Assembly: GCA_018267705.1 (NCBI GenBank) | Contig: JAFDXX010000017.1 | Span: 62,001-126,000, forward strand | Origin: Bacteroidota bacterium | Lineage (GTDB): Bacteria; Bacteroidota; Bacteroidia; Chitinophagales; Chitinophagaceae | Direction: 5' to 3' | Length of the DNA: 64,000 nucleotides | Shown here: piece after piece, positions 18,017-26,667 of the stretch | Layout: every line of letters starts with the position of its first letter | Position numbering within the stretch: position 1 is the stretch's first letter | Notes under the pieces: model-generated | Seen by the model: the letters and a program-made list of their open reading frames with translations, nothing else | Database searches by the model: none | What the model was told of the DNA's origin: nothing | Translations under genes and position numbers: made by a program

Positions 18017-19042
18017 ATGCAAAATTTAAATAATAAAAGTATCTTAATTACCGGCGGTACAGGTTCATTGGGTAAAACATTAACTAAAACCATTTTAAAA
18101 AAGTGGCCAGATGTTAAGAAAATAGTGATATATTCTAGAGATGAGCAGAAGCAATTTCAAATGGCCCACGAGTATCCTGAAAAGAAATTTCCACAAATGA
18201 GGTTTTTTATAGGAGATGTAAGGGATTATGAACGTTTAAAAAGAGCTTTTCATGATATTGATTATGTAATACATGCTGCAGCAATGAAACATGTGCATAT
18301 TGCTGAATATAATCCAGATGAATGTGTGAAAACAAACATAGGTGGTGCAGAAAATGTAATTAAGGCCAGTTTAGAAACAGGAGTAAAAAATGTAGTTGCC
18401 CTATCAACAGATAAGGCTTGTGCTCCTATAAATTTATATGGGGCAACAAAGCTAACTTCTGATAAATTATTTGTGGCTGCAAATAATATAAAAGGAACAA
18501 AAGACATTAAATTTTCTGTAGTAAGATATGGTAATGTAATGGGTTCTAACGGATCGGTTATTCCTTTCTTCTTGAAAAAAAGAAAGGAAGGAGTGTTACC
18601 TATAACAGTAAGTGAAATGACTAGATTTAATATTTCTTTAGAAGGTGGTGTAGAAATGGTTTTGCATGCAATGGAACATGCTTGGGGTGGAGAGATTTTC
18701 GTTCCTAAAATTCCTTCTTATAAAATTACTGACGTTGCTAAAGCAATTGGTCCAGATTGTGAACATCAGATTATTGGAATTAGACCCGGGGAAAAAATAC
18801 ACGAAGAAATGATTACTTCATCAGATTCATTTTTTACTTATGATTTAGGAAAATACTACGCTATTATACCGCAAACCCCAGTTTGGAGAATTCAAGACTT
18901 TGTGAATAATTTTGAAGCGAAATTAGTAAGACCTGGTTTTTCTTATAACTCTGGCGAAAATACAGAGTGGGAAACTGTAGATTCACTTCGAAAATTAATA
19001 AAAGAACACGTAGATCCTTCCTTTGAATATGGAGCACTATAA
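18017..19042 (+). CDS. pseB: UDP-N-acetylglucosamine 4,6-dehydratase (inverting)
   Basis: First step of pseudaminic acid synthesis: UDP-GlcNAc to a 4-keto-6-deoxy-L-altrose-type sugar by dehydration and C5 epimerisation. A short-chain dehydrogenase fold with ITGGTGSLGK (NAD(P) loop, residues 11-20), ALSTDKACAPINLYGATK (Asp132, Lys133, Tyr141) and RYGNVMGSNGSVIPFF, all characteristic of PseB rather than of retaining dehydratases. 341 aa. The stop overlaps the pseC start by 14 bases. Confidence 0.93.
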   Translation: MQNLNNKSILITGGTGSLGKTLTKTILKKWPDVKKIVIYSRDEQKQFQMAHEYPEKKFPQMRFFIGDVRDYERLKRAFHDIDYVIHAAAMKHVHIAEYNPDECVKTNIGGAENVIKASLETGVKNVVALSTDKACAPINLYGATKLTSDKLFVAANNIKGTKDIKFSVVRYGNVMGSNGSVIPFFLKKRKEGVLPITVSEMTRFNISLEGGVEMVLHAMEHAWGGEIFVPKIPSYKITDVAKAIGPDCEHQIIGIRPGEKIHEEMITSSDSFFTYDLGKYYAIIPQTPVWRIQDFVNNFEAKLVRPGFSYNSGENTEWETVDSLRKLIKEHVDPSFEYGAL

Positions 19043-20228
19043 TATACCTTATGGCAAGCAAAATATAACAGAAGCGGACATTCGTGCTGTTGTGAATGCC
19101 CTTAAATCTGATTATCTTACTCAAGGACCTCAAATATTGGAATTTGAGCAGAAATTTGCTGAATATATTGGATGTAAATATGCGGTGGCTGTTTCAAATG
19201 GTACAGCTGCCCTTCATCTGAGTAGTTTAGCATTAAATGTAAGACCAGATGATAAAGTTATAACCACTCCAATAACCTTCGCAGCATCTGCTAATTGTGT
19301 CAGATATTGTGAAGGAGAAGTTTTGTTTGCGGATATTGATGCTAATACTTATCTAATTGATTATGAAAGTGTAAAAAATATTATTGAAAAAGATACAGCA
19401 AGAGAAATTGTAGGATTGGTTTTGGTTGATTTTGCAGGCAGGGCTGTTGATTTGGAAAAGTTTAAAGAGTTAGCCAATCAATATGGGCTTTGGATTATTG
19501 AAGACGCCTGTCATTCGCCTGGAGGTTATTTTGTAGATAATAATGGGGAAAAGCAAAACTGTGGCAATGGTAATTTTGCTGATTTAGCGGTTTTTTCATT
19601 TCATCCTGTTAAGCATATTGCTTGTGGTGAGGGAGGAATGATTACTACTAATGATAAAAAATTATATGAGAGATTGCTCCAACTAAGAACACATGGAATA
19701 ACTCGCAACAAAGACCTATTTAGTAATAATCCAGCATTTGCGTCTGCAGTACAAACAGAAGAATATCCCGGCTGGTATATGGAAATGCAATCATTAGGAT
19801 ATAACTACAGATTAACTGATTTTCAAGCAGCATTAGGAATAAGCCAATTATCCAGAGCTGATGAAGGAATAACCAAAAGAAGATCCATTGCAGAAAAATA
19901 TAACCAGGCTTTTACTGGTAAACCTTTTATAAAAGGCCAGTCTGGGGTAATAAAAGGTCATGCCTACCATTTATACATAATCGAGGTGGAGGATAGATTC
20001 GGACTATACAACTTTTTGCGTTCTAAAAATATTTTTGCACAGATACATTATATTCCCTGCCACCTTATGCCTTATTATAAACAGTTTGGATGGAAAGAAG
20101 GTGATTTTCCATATGCGGAGAATTATTATAAACACTGTATTAGTTTACCGATGTATCCAACGTTGACAGATGAAGAGCAGCAATATCTAATAGAAGTTAT
20201 AAATTCTTACTACTCACAAAAAATCTGA
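19029..20228 (+). CDS. pseC: UDP-4-amino-4,6-dideoxy-N-acetyl-beta-L-altrosamine transaminase
   Basis: PLP-dependent DegT/DnrJ/EryC1 family aminotransferase that transfers an amino group from glutamate to the C4 ketone made by PseB. The PLP lysine is in FSFHPVKHIACGEGG (Lys195 in 399 aa), with EDACHSPGG upstream and the family start IPYGKQNITEADI. I chose the ATG at 19029; a TTG six bases upstream is possible. Coupled to pseB by overlap. Confidence 0.93.
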   Translation: MEHYNIPYGKQNITEADIRAVVNALKSDYLTQGPQILEFEQKFAEYIGCKYAVAVSNGTAALHLSSLALNVRPDDKVITTPITFAASANCVRYCEGEVLFADIDANTYLIDYESVKNIIEKDTAREIVGLVLVDFAGRAVDLEKFKELANQYGLWIIEDACHSPGGYFVDNNGEKQNCGNGNFADLAVFSFHPVKHIACGEGGMITTNDKKLYERLLQLRTHGITRNKDLFSNNPAFASAVQTEEYPGWYMEMQSLGYNYRLTDFQAALGISQLSRADEGITKRRSIAEKYNQAFTGKPFIKGQSGVIKGHAYHLYIIEVEDRFGLYNFLRSKNIFAQIHYIPCHLMPYYKQFGWKEGDFPYAENYYKHCISLPMYPTLTDEEQQYLIEVINSYYSQKI

Positions 20229-20236
20229 GAGATATA

Positions 20237-20912
20237 ATGGAAAACGATACTCAAAAAAATGCATTTTGGAATATGAAGCAGATGCTTGGTTTACAAGAAA
20301 TAAAAGTGTAATAGAAAACTACAGTGCTAATAAAGACAGAGTAGTTAGCCTCTTAAAATATTACGATCTGCATATTGATAGTATCCTTGAGATAGGTTGC
20401 TCTGCTGGCTATAGACTAAATGGTATTATCGAAACAATAGGAAAAGATATAAAAGTATTTGGAATAGATCCATCTAATACTGCTATAGAATTTGGTAAAA
20501 AAACTATCCATCAGTAACCCTTACAAAAGGAACAGCGGATAACCTCAGCATGTACGAAGAGAATTCTATGGATGTAGTGATTGTTGGGTTTGTGTTTTAT
20601 GTTATTGATAGAGAAATATTTTTTAAAGTAGTTTCTGAAATAGATAGGATATTAAAAAATGGAGGAGTATTAATTATTGTTGATTTTTTCTCTGAAACAG
20701 CACTAAAGAATGTTTATGAGCATATTAAAAATTTCAAAGCTTATGCATTTAAGCAAAATTATGATGAAATTTTTACTGCATCTAAACTGTACTATTTATT
20801 AGATAAATCAACGTGGAGCCATTCAACAAAGGAATTAGATGCTTCTAGCAATTACCATGACAAATACAGTATCAGTCTTTTAAAGAAAGATATCAGTGCA
20901 AGCTATAAATAA
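20237..20912 (+). pseudogene. SAM-dependent methyltransferase, nonulosonate-associated, with two frameshifts
   Basis: Reads as one class I methyltransferase only if two single bases are restored. From the ATG at 20237 the frame gives MENDTQKNAFW, then must shift at about 20268-20270 (a missing G would join FW to EYEADAWFTRN). It continues through ILEIGCSAGYRLNG (SAM-binding motif I) to an A7 run at 20497-20503, where one extra A joins EFGKK to NYPSVTLTKGTADNL. With both restored it is about 225 aa. The N terminus resembles methylases linked to pseudaminic acid clusters. Both lesions are single-base losses in short runs. They could be real inactivation or consensus errors; flanking genes are intact. 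Confidence 0.75.
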
Positions 20913-21774
20913 AATCACATTAGGTACTGTCCAATTTGGTATAAAGTACGGTATAAATAATTCTACTGGAAAGCTAAGCAAAGATGAAGTGCTTTTTTTG
21001 TTGGGTGAAGCTTATGATATGGGTGTTCGTACTTTAGATACAGCAGAGTTATACGGCGATGCCCATGAATTGATTGGTGAATATCACGCAAATAATCCAC
21101 ACCGCCTGTTTAAAATTATCACAAAATTTCCACATGAAATTAATGGTAATATTACTGAGAAGATAACGCAATATCTAAAAATACTGCAGATAGAAAAATT
21201 AGAAGGGCTTCTTTTCCATTCTTATGAAAGCTATCAAAAAGAATTAGAAAATTTATCTCTCATATCTTCTTTTAAAGAAGTTGGTATTATAAAGAATATA
21301 GGTGTTTCAATCTATACCAACTCACAAATGGAAGCGGTAATAAAAAATGATCATATTGACATTATCCAACTGCCTTTTAATTTGTTAGATAATAATAATT
21401 TACGGGGCGATATGATTAAAAAAGCAAAAAATGCAGGAAAAACTATACACACTCGATCTGCTTTTTTACAAGGTCTTTTTTTTATGCCACTTACGTCTAA
21501 CAATCCAATCTTAAAAGCACTGCAATATGAATTAGAACTCATCAATAACATAATAGTTCAAGAACACATAGATGTGCAAAGTCTAGCCTTAAACTACTGT
21601 TTACAACAAGAAAATATAGATAATATATTAATTGGAGTAGATAATATTACACAGCTTAGACAGAACATACAAAAAGCACAACAACCATTATCAAAAGAAC
21701 TTCTTGAGAGAATAGATAAGATAAAAGTGAAGCAACCAGATTTATTAAATCCTTCATTATGGAAACAGTTTTAA
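20896..21774 (+). CDS. Aldo/keto reductase family protein
   Basis: NAD(P)H-dependent oxidoreductase fold. The catalytic tetrad is present: Asp48 in TLDTAELYGDAHELIG, Tyr53, Lys77 in ITKFPHE and His108 in GLLFHSYES. 292 aa. It starts with GTG at 20896, inside the end of the broken methyltransferase frame, and overlaps the next gene by 16 bases. Aldo/keto reductases of this type often lie in nonulosonate and spore-coat-type sugar clusters, but their substrate there is not established. It may set a side-chain alcohol; that is inference. Confidence 0.85.
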   Translation: MQAINKITLGTVQFGIKYGINNSTGKLSKDEVLFLLGEAYDMGVRTLDTAELYGDAHELIGEYHANNPHRLFKIITKFPHEINGNITEKITQYLKILQIEKLEGLLFHSYESYQKELENLSLISSFKEVGIIKNIGVSIYTNSQMEAVIKNDHIDIIQLPFNLLDNNNLRGDMIKKAKNAGKTIHTRSAFLQGLFFMPLTSNNPILKALQYELELINNIIVQEHIDVQSLALNYCLQQENIDNILIGVDNITQLRQNIQKAQQPLSKELLERIDKIKVKQPDLLNPSLWKQF

Positions 21775-22511
21775 TTACACAGGCTAGAACAGGAAGTACA
21801 AGACTTCCTAATAAGGTTCTTTTAAAAATAGGTGAAAAAGAGCTGTTAAAAATACATTTGGAGAGGTTATCTAGAGCTAAACATATAGACAAAATCATAG
21901 TAGCTACAACTAATAGTTCAGATGATGATACTATTGAAAAACTATGTTTTGATTGGAATATTGAATGTTTTAGAGGGTCAGAACATGATGTATTAGATAG
22001 ATTTTATAACGCAGCCAAAACGAAAGAGCCCAAATGGGTGGTTCGGGTTACATCAGATTGTCCATTGATAGATTCCGACATGATTGATGCTGTAATATAT
22101 TTGGCGAAATTAAATGATGTAGATTATGCTGCAAATATTCTAGAGGAGAGATTTCCAGATGGTCAAGATGTTGAAGTGTTTAAGTTTGCTGCATTACAAG
22201 ATGCTTGGCTAAATGCTAAACTAAATTCAGAAAGAGAACATGTTACTCCATACATTAGAAATAATTCAACATTTAAAGGTAAGAACAAGTTTACATCCGT
22301 TAACTTACCTTGTTTTGCAGATTTTTCTAAAATACGTATGACGGTTGATGAACCAAAAGATTTTGAACTGATGACAACCATTGTTAACAATAACGGAATT
22401 TCATTAACTTGGCTATCATATACAAATTATATATTAGAAAAAGGACTTCAAGAAATTAATAAAGACATCATAAGGAATGAAGGATTATTAAAATCTATAA
22501 AAAATGATTAA
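21759..22511 (+). CDS. SpsF-like cytidylyltransferase
   Basis: Predicted to activate the nonulosonic acid as its CMP derivative. The N-terminal nucleotide-binding pattern is QARTGSTRLPNKVL, followed by DVLDRFYNA and VRVTSDCPLID, as in SpsF and CMP-Kdo synthetase relatives, rather than the PARGGSKRI motif of canonical PseF/NeuA. 250 aa. It overlaps its neighbours by 16 and 8 bases. No other CMP-sugar synthetase is present in the cluster, which supports a PseF role. Confidence 0.82.
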   Translation: METVLITQARTGSTRLPNKVLLKIGEKELLKIHLERLSRAKHIDKIIVATTNSSDDDTIEKLCFDWNIECFRGSEHDVLDRFYNAAKTKEPKWVVRVTSDCPLIDSDMIDAVIYLAKLNDVDYAANILEERFPDGQDVEVFKFAALQDAWLNAKLNSEREHVTPYIRNNSTFKGKNKFTSVNLPCFADFSKIRMTVDEPKDFELMTTIVNNNGISLTWLSYTNYILEKGLQEINKDIIRNEGLLKSIKND

Positions 22512-23820
22512 AATGGGTAAAGGACAAGAACTGTATAAAAAAGCTAAAACATTGATACCAGGTGGTACCATGCTATTATCAAAAAGACCTGAAATGTTCC
22601 TGCCAGATCAGTGGCCATCTTATTTTTCAAAATCTAAGGGTTGTAAGGTGTGGGATTTAGATGGTAAGGAACTAATAGACATGTCTATTATGGGGATTGG
22701 CACCAATACGCTAGGTTATGGTAATGACGAGGTAGATGCAGCCGTTATGGGAACCATTAAAAATGGTAATATGAGTACGCTGAACTGCCCTGAAGAAGTG
22801 TATCTTGCTGAAAAACTAATAGAGCTTAACCCATGGGCAGATATGGTAAGATATGCTAGAAGCGGAGGAGAAGCCAATTCAATTGCTATTCGTATTGCCA
22901 GAGCTGCATCTGGAAAAGATAAAGTTGCTATTTGCGGTTACCATGGATGGCATGATTGGTATTTATCTGCAAATCATAATGATAGTGATGAACTTTCTGG
23001 ACATTTATTGCCAGGGTTAAGCCCAAAAGGAGTACCTAAAAATCTGAAAAACACGGTATATCCATTTCATTATAACAATTATGAAGAACTATTAAAGATT
23101 GTAGAAAATAATGAGATAGGGGTAATAAAAATGGAGGTAGTACGAAACTTTGGCCCCGAAGATAATTTTTTACAAAAAGTTAGAAATTTAGCTACAAAGA
23201 AAGGAATAGTTCTAATTTTTGATGAATGTACTTCTGGTTTTAGAGAGACCTTTGGGGGAATTTATAAAAAGTATGGAGTTGAGCCAGATATTACTATGTT
23301 TGGAAAAACGATTGGAAACGGATATGCTTTAACGGCTGTGGTTGGTAGGAAATCCGTAATGGAAGCGGCACAAACAACTTTTATTAGCAGCACATTTTGG
23401 ACCGAAAGAATTGGACCAACAGCAGCACTAGCCACATTAAAGGTAATGGAGAATGTTAAGTCGTGGGAAATTATAACAGCCAAAGGAAAAAAAATGCAGG
23501 AGGGTTGGCAGAAACTAGCTAATGAGCATAATTTGTCAATTTCTATTTCGGGCATACCTGCTTTAAGTACTTATGCTTTTGAAAGTCAGAGTGCATTGGC
23601 TTATAAAACCTTGATTGCTCAAGAAATGCTAAACAAAGGTTTTTTGGCTAGCACTAATTTTTATGCTTGTACGGAACACACGGATGATAATTTTGAGCTG
23701 TACTTTAATGCCTTGAATGAAGTATATACAACTATAGCCAAATGTGAAAGAGGTGAGTTAGATATAAATAATATACTTAAAGGGCCTGTGGTGCATTCTG
23801 GTTTTAAAAGGTTAAATTAA
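22504..23820 (+). CDS. Class III aminotransferase (glutamate-1-semialdehyde aminomutase-like)
   Basis: PLP enzyme of 438 aa. The cofactor lysine is Lys268 in MFGKTIGNGYALTAV, with YARSGGEANSIAIRIARA binding the phosphate and IFDECTSGFRE before it. It resembles the GSA-aminomutase-like members found in sugar clusters rather than HemL, because it lies inside the nonulosonate operon. It is not one of the canonical Pse enzymes (PseC already supplies the C4 amine), so it may add another amino group to the sugar or its side chain. That is inference. Confidence 0.85.
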   Translation: MIKMGKGQELYKKAKTLIPGGTMLLSKRPEMFLPDQWPSYFSKSKGCKVWDLDGKELIDMSIMGIGTNTLGYGNDEVDAAVMGTIKNGNMSTLNCPEEVYLAEKLIELNPWADMVRYARSGGEANSIAIRIARAASGKDKVAICGYHGWHDWYLSANHNDSDELSGHLLPGLSPKGVPKNLKNTVYPFHYNNYEELLKIVENNEIGVIKMEVVRNFGPEDNFLQKVRNLATKKGIVLIFDECTSGFRETFGGIYKKYGVEPDITMFGKTIGNGYALTAVVGRKSVMEAAQTTFISSTFWTERIGPTAALATLKVMENVKSWEIITAKGKKMQEGWQKLANEHNLSISISGIPALSTYAFESQSALAYKTLIAQEMLNKGFLASTNFYACTEHTDDNFELYFNALNEVYTTIAKCERGELDINNILKGPVVHSGFKRLN

Positions 23821-23826
23821 TAGGCT

Positions 23827-24387
23827 ATGAACGCATATAAACCGTTAAAAAGTCAAACTTTTCATTTGGGCGAATATGTTATCATACCTATAAGGTATGA
23901 AGATAGACTTGACATTATGAAATGGCGTAATGAACAGATTTACCATTTACGTCAAACAAAGCCACTTACAAAGGAGGATCAAGATAATTACTTTAAAAAC
24001 GTAGTAGCAAAACTTTTTGAACAAGACCATCCGGATCAAATTCTTTTTTCCTATTTAGAGAATGGAAAATGTATAGGCTATGGCGGATTGGTTCATATCA
24101 ATTGGATAGATAAAAATGCAGAGATTTCGTTTATTATAAATACAGAGCTCGAAAAAACTGAGTTTGATAAACATTGGAGAATATATTTAGAGCTGTTAGA
24201 GAAAGTGGCATTTGAGGAATTAAAACTGCATAAAATATATGTATATGCATTTGATTTAAGACCACATTTATATAGAGCAATAGAAGCAAAAGATTATAAA
24301 AAAGAAGCAAGATTAAAGGAACATTGTTTTTATAACGGAAAATATATAGACGTACTAATCCATTCAAAGATAGATGAGAAGACTTAG
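23827..24387 (+). CDS. GNAT N-acetyltransferase (RimJ-like), nonulosonate cluster
   Basis: A 186-aa GNAT-fold protein. MKWRNEQIYHLRQTKPLT near residue 38 and YGGLVHINWIDKNAEISFII near 79 are typical of sugar-cluster acetyltransferases. The acetyl-CoA loop is less canonical than in the next gene. It probably N-acetylates a sugar amine; which one (the PseH reaction or the amine made by the class III aminotransferase) cannot be told. It lies six bases after that aminotransferase gene and overlaps the next gene by 14. Confidence 0.75.
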   Translation: MNAYKPLKSQTFHLGEYVIIPIRYEDRLDIMKWRNEQIYHLRQTKPLTKEDQDNYFKNVVAKLFEQDHPDQILFSYLENGKCIGYGGLVHINWIDKNAEISFIINTELEKTEFDKHWRIYLELLEKVAFEELKLHKIYVYAFDLRPHLYRAIEAKDYKKEARLKEHCFYNGKYIDVLIHSKIDEKT

Positions 24388-24850
24388 CTATAGGCAACCC
24401 ACAATTGATGATGTGAGACTGTATTTCGATTGGGCTAACGATGCTGAAGTAAGAAAACAGTCATTTTCGTCAAATGAAATAGATTTCGTAAACCATTGCA
24501 AATGGTTTATTTCAAAAATAGCAGATCCAAACTGCATGATGTTAATTTTTCAGGAAGTGAATAAAAATAAAGAAGTAGGACAAATTAGAATTACAAAGCA
24601 AGAAGAAAAATCGGCAGTAATAGGCATTTCAGTAGGGTCTGAATTTAGGGGTAAGGGTTACGCAAGGGAAATGCTAATGTTGGCTTCTGATTTATTTCTA
24701 AAAAACAACCCGACTTTTATTATCCATGCCTATATAAAAAAGGAGAACTTTAAATCAAAGAAATCATTTGAGGGGGCTGGTTTCATATTCAATAAAATGG
24801 TTGTGTATGAAAAATTTGAAAGCTTTCATTATTTAAAGAAACAATCATGA
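24374..24850 (+). CDS. GNAT N-acetyltransferase, PseH-like
   Basis: A 158-aa GNAT protein. DWANDAEVRKQSFSS near residue 18 and VGQIRI, then GISVGSEFRGKGYAREML (the acetyl-CoA binding loop RGKGYA), match PseH and the PseH half of PseG-PseH fusions. The likely reaction is N-acetylation at C4 of UDP-4-amino-4,6-dideoxy-L-AltNAc. It overlaps pseI by four bases. No PseG-type hydrolase domain is fused to it or found elsewhere in the window. Confidence 0.75.
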   Translation: MRRLSYRQPTIDDVRLYFDWANDAEVRKQSFSSNEIDFVNHCKWFISKIADPNCMMLIFQEVNKNKEVGQIRITKQEEKSAVIGISVGSEFRGKGYAREMLMLASDLFLKNNPTFIIHAYIKKENFKSKKSFEGAGFIFNKMVVYEKFESFHYLKKQS

Positions 24851-25899
24851 AAATAGGATCATTTAAAATCGATCAACAATCGAAGGTTTTTATCATAGCA
24901 GAATTATCTGCTAATCATAATGGTAGTTTAGCAAATGCTTTGGAAACAATAAAGGCCGCAAAACGTGCTGGTGCAGATTGTATAAAACTACAAACCTATA
25001 CAGCTGATACCATAACAATTGATTGTAAAAAAGATGATTTCAAAATAAAAGGTACAATTTGGGAGGACAAATACTTATATGATTTATATAAAGATGCCTA
25101 CACTCCCTGGGAATGGCATAAGCAATTGTTTGAAGCGGCAGAAAAAGAAGGGTTAATTTGTTTTTCATCTCCATTTGATTTTTCGGCAGTTGATTTACTA
25201 GAAGATTTAAATGTACCTGCGTATAAAATAGCCTCATTTGAAATTACGGATATTCCTTTAATAGAATATATAGCCTCAAAAGGCAAACCAATAATCATTT
25301 CAACAGGTATTGCTACCAACGAAGATATTGAATTGGCCTTAGACGCTTGCCGAAGAATGGGTAATAATGAAATTGCCTTATTAAAATGCACTTCCAGTTA
25401 TCCAGCACCAATAGAAGAAGCGAATATGATTATGGTTAAAGACTTAGCAGAGAGATATGGTGTAATCAGTGGCTTATCTGACCATACTATGGGTAGTACG
25501 GTACCTATTGTAGCAACATGCTTTGGAGCTAAAATTATCGAAAAGCATTTTATAATTGATAGGTCTATAGGTGGGCCCGATGCTTCATTTTCAATGAATG
25601 AACAAGAATTCTCAGATATGGTTAAAGCAGTAAGAGAAGCAGAGAAGGCAATCGGAATTGTTGATTATACCTTAACAGAAAAACAACAAAAAGGTCGAGA
25701 CTTTTGTAGATCACTTTATGTTGTGAAAGACATAAAAGCTGGTGAAGTAATTACTAAAGATAATGTAAAATCTATTAGGCCAGGGTTTGGGCTACATCCT
25801 AAATATTATAAAGAAATCTTAGGTAATACTGTAAATAAAGATTTAGAGAAGGGTGATCGGTTATATTTGGATTGTGTAGAGATTAAAAAAAATAAATAA
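24847..25899 (+). CDS. pseI: Pseudaminic acid synthase (NeuB family)
   Basis: Condenses phosphoenolpyruvate with the 2,4-diacetamido-trideoxy hexose to form the nine-carbon acid. The NeuB barrel is clear: IIAELSANHNGSLANA, ADCIKLQTYTADT, CFSSPFDFSAVD, IISTGIAT, LSDHTMG and EKHFIIDRSIGGPDASFS. A SAF antifreeze-like domain occupies about residues 285-345 (RSLYVVKDIKAGEVI). The wording DTITIDC and GPDASFSM fits PseI better than NeuB or LegI. 350 aa. Confidence 0.92.
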   Translation: MKIGSFKIDQQSKVFIIAELSANHNGSLANALETIKAAKRAGADCIKLQTYTADTITIDCKKDDFKIKGTIWEDKYLYDLYKDAYTPWEWHKQLFEAAEKEGLICFSSPFDFSAVDLLEDLNVPAYKIASFEITDIPLIEYIASKGKPIIISTGIATNEDIELALDACRRMGNNEIALLKCTSSYPAPIEEANMIMVKDLAERYGVISGLSDHTMGSTVPIVATCFGAKIIEKHFIIDRSIGGPDASFSMNEQEFSDMVKAVREAEKAIGIVDYTLTEKQQKGRDFCRSLYVVKDIKAGEVITKDNVKSIRPGFGLHPKYYKEILGNTVNKDLEKGDRLYLDCVEIKKNK

Positions 25900-25918
25900 T
25901 TATACAATTAATAATAGT

Positions 25919-26632
25919 ATGCATTTTCTTGTTTCAGTAATAATAATGATACTTCCAAATTTTGTTAAAATATTTATTCTTAATTTATATAGAGGTAATA
26001 ATGTATCATACAAATCAAGAATAGGTTTTTCTTTTATTAAAGTTTCAAAATTAATCATGGAAGATTACGCTGTTATTGGAAACTTTAATTTAATACGAAA
26101 TGTTAGTTTTGTTGAAATGAAAAAGAAGTCTGTTATTGGAAAATTTAATAATATAAATAATGTAACTAATATTCATTTGGCTGAAAATGCAATTATACGA
26201 TCCTATAATACAATTTCAAGTGATTTAAAATATAATTATACAGATTCCTGTTTTTCTTTAGGGGAAAACTCTATATTAACAACACATCATACAGTAGATG
26301 CAGTTAGTAATGTTATTATTTTAAACAATACAATTATTGCAGGTGGTTATACTCAAATTTTTACACATTCTTTTGATTTGAATCGAGAGAGATTGCAACG
26401 AGTAATCCAAATTGGAAATAATTGTTATATAGGGACCAATTGTATAGTTCTGGGAAATATATGCGATAATGTGATTGTGGGGGCAGGTTCTACGGTTTAT
26501 AAAGATTTATTGGATAGCGGTTTATGGACATCGAATAAACTTGAGAAAATTGCCGATATAAAAAATTTTTGTGATAGAGTAGATGGTTTAAATAAATATG
26601 TATTAGATGGTAAAACATACTGGTTTAAGTGA
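25919..26632 (+). CDS. Acyltransferase with hexapeptide repeats (left-handed beta-helix)
   Basis: A 237-aa protein whose second half has the repeated [LIV]-G-x-x hexapeptide pattern (IGNNCYIGTNCIVLG, NVIVGAGSTVYKDL) and a His-containing segment FTHSFDL, as in sugar O- or N-acetyltransferases of the LbH class. The N terminus has a short hydrophobic stretch. An alternative ATG lies nine codons in. The region from here to 34.4 kb is notably AT-rich. The acceptor sugar is unknown. Confidence 0.8.
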   Translation: MHFLVSVIIMILPNFVKIFILNLYRGNNVSYKSRIGFSFIKVSKLIMEDYAVIGNFNLIRNVSFVEMKKKSVIGKFNNINNVTNIHLAENAIIRSYNTISSDLKYNYTDSCFSLGENSILTTHHTVDAVSNVIILNNTIIAGGYTQIFTHSFDLNRERLQRVIQIGNNCYIGTNCIVLGNICDNVIVGAGSTVYKDLLDSGLWTSNKLEKIADIKNFCDRVDGLNKYVLDGKTYWFK

Positions 26633-26667
26633 GTGACGGGAATTGATAAATAGTAATAGTTGTAGTT

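Noticed and set aside
20237..20270. Programmed -1 ribosomal frameshifting in the methyltransferase at the A7 run 20253-20259
   Set aside because: The conserved FW followed by EYEADAWF is restored only if the shift is after TGG at 20266-20269, downstream of the A run, and the second site (T AAA AAA) does not fit the simultaneous-slippage rule.
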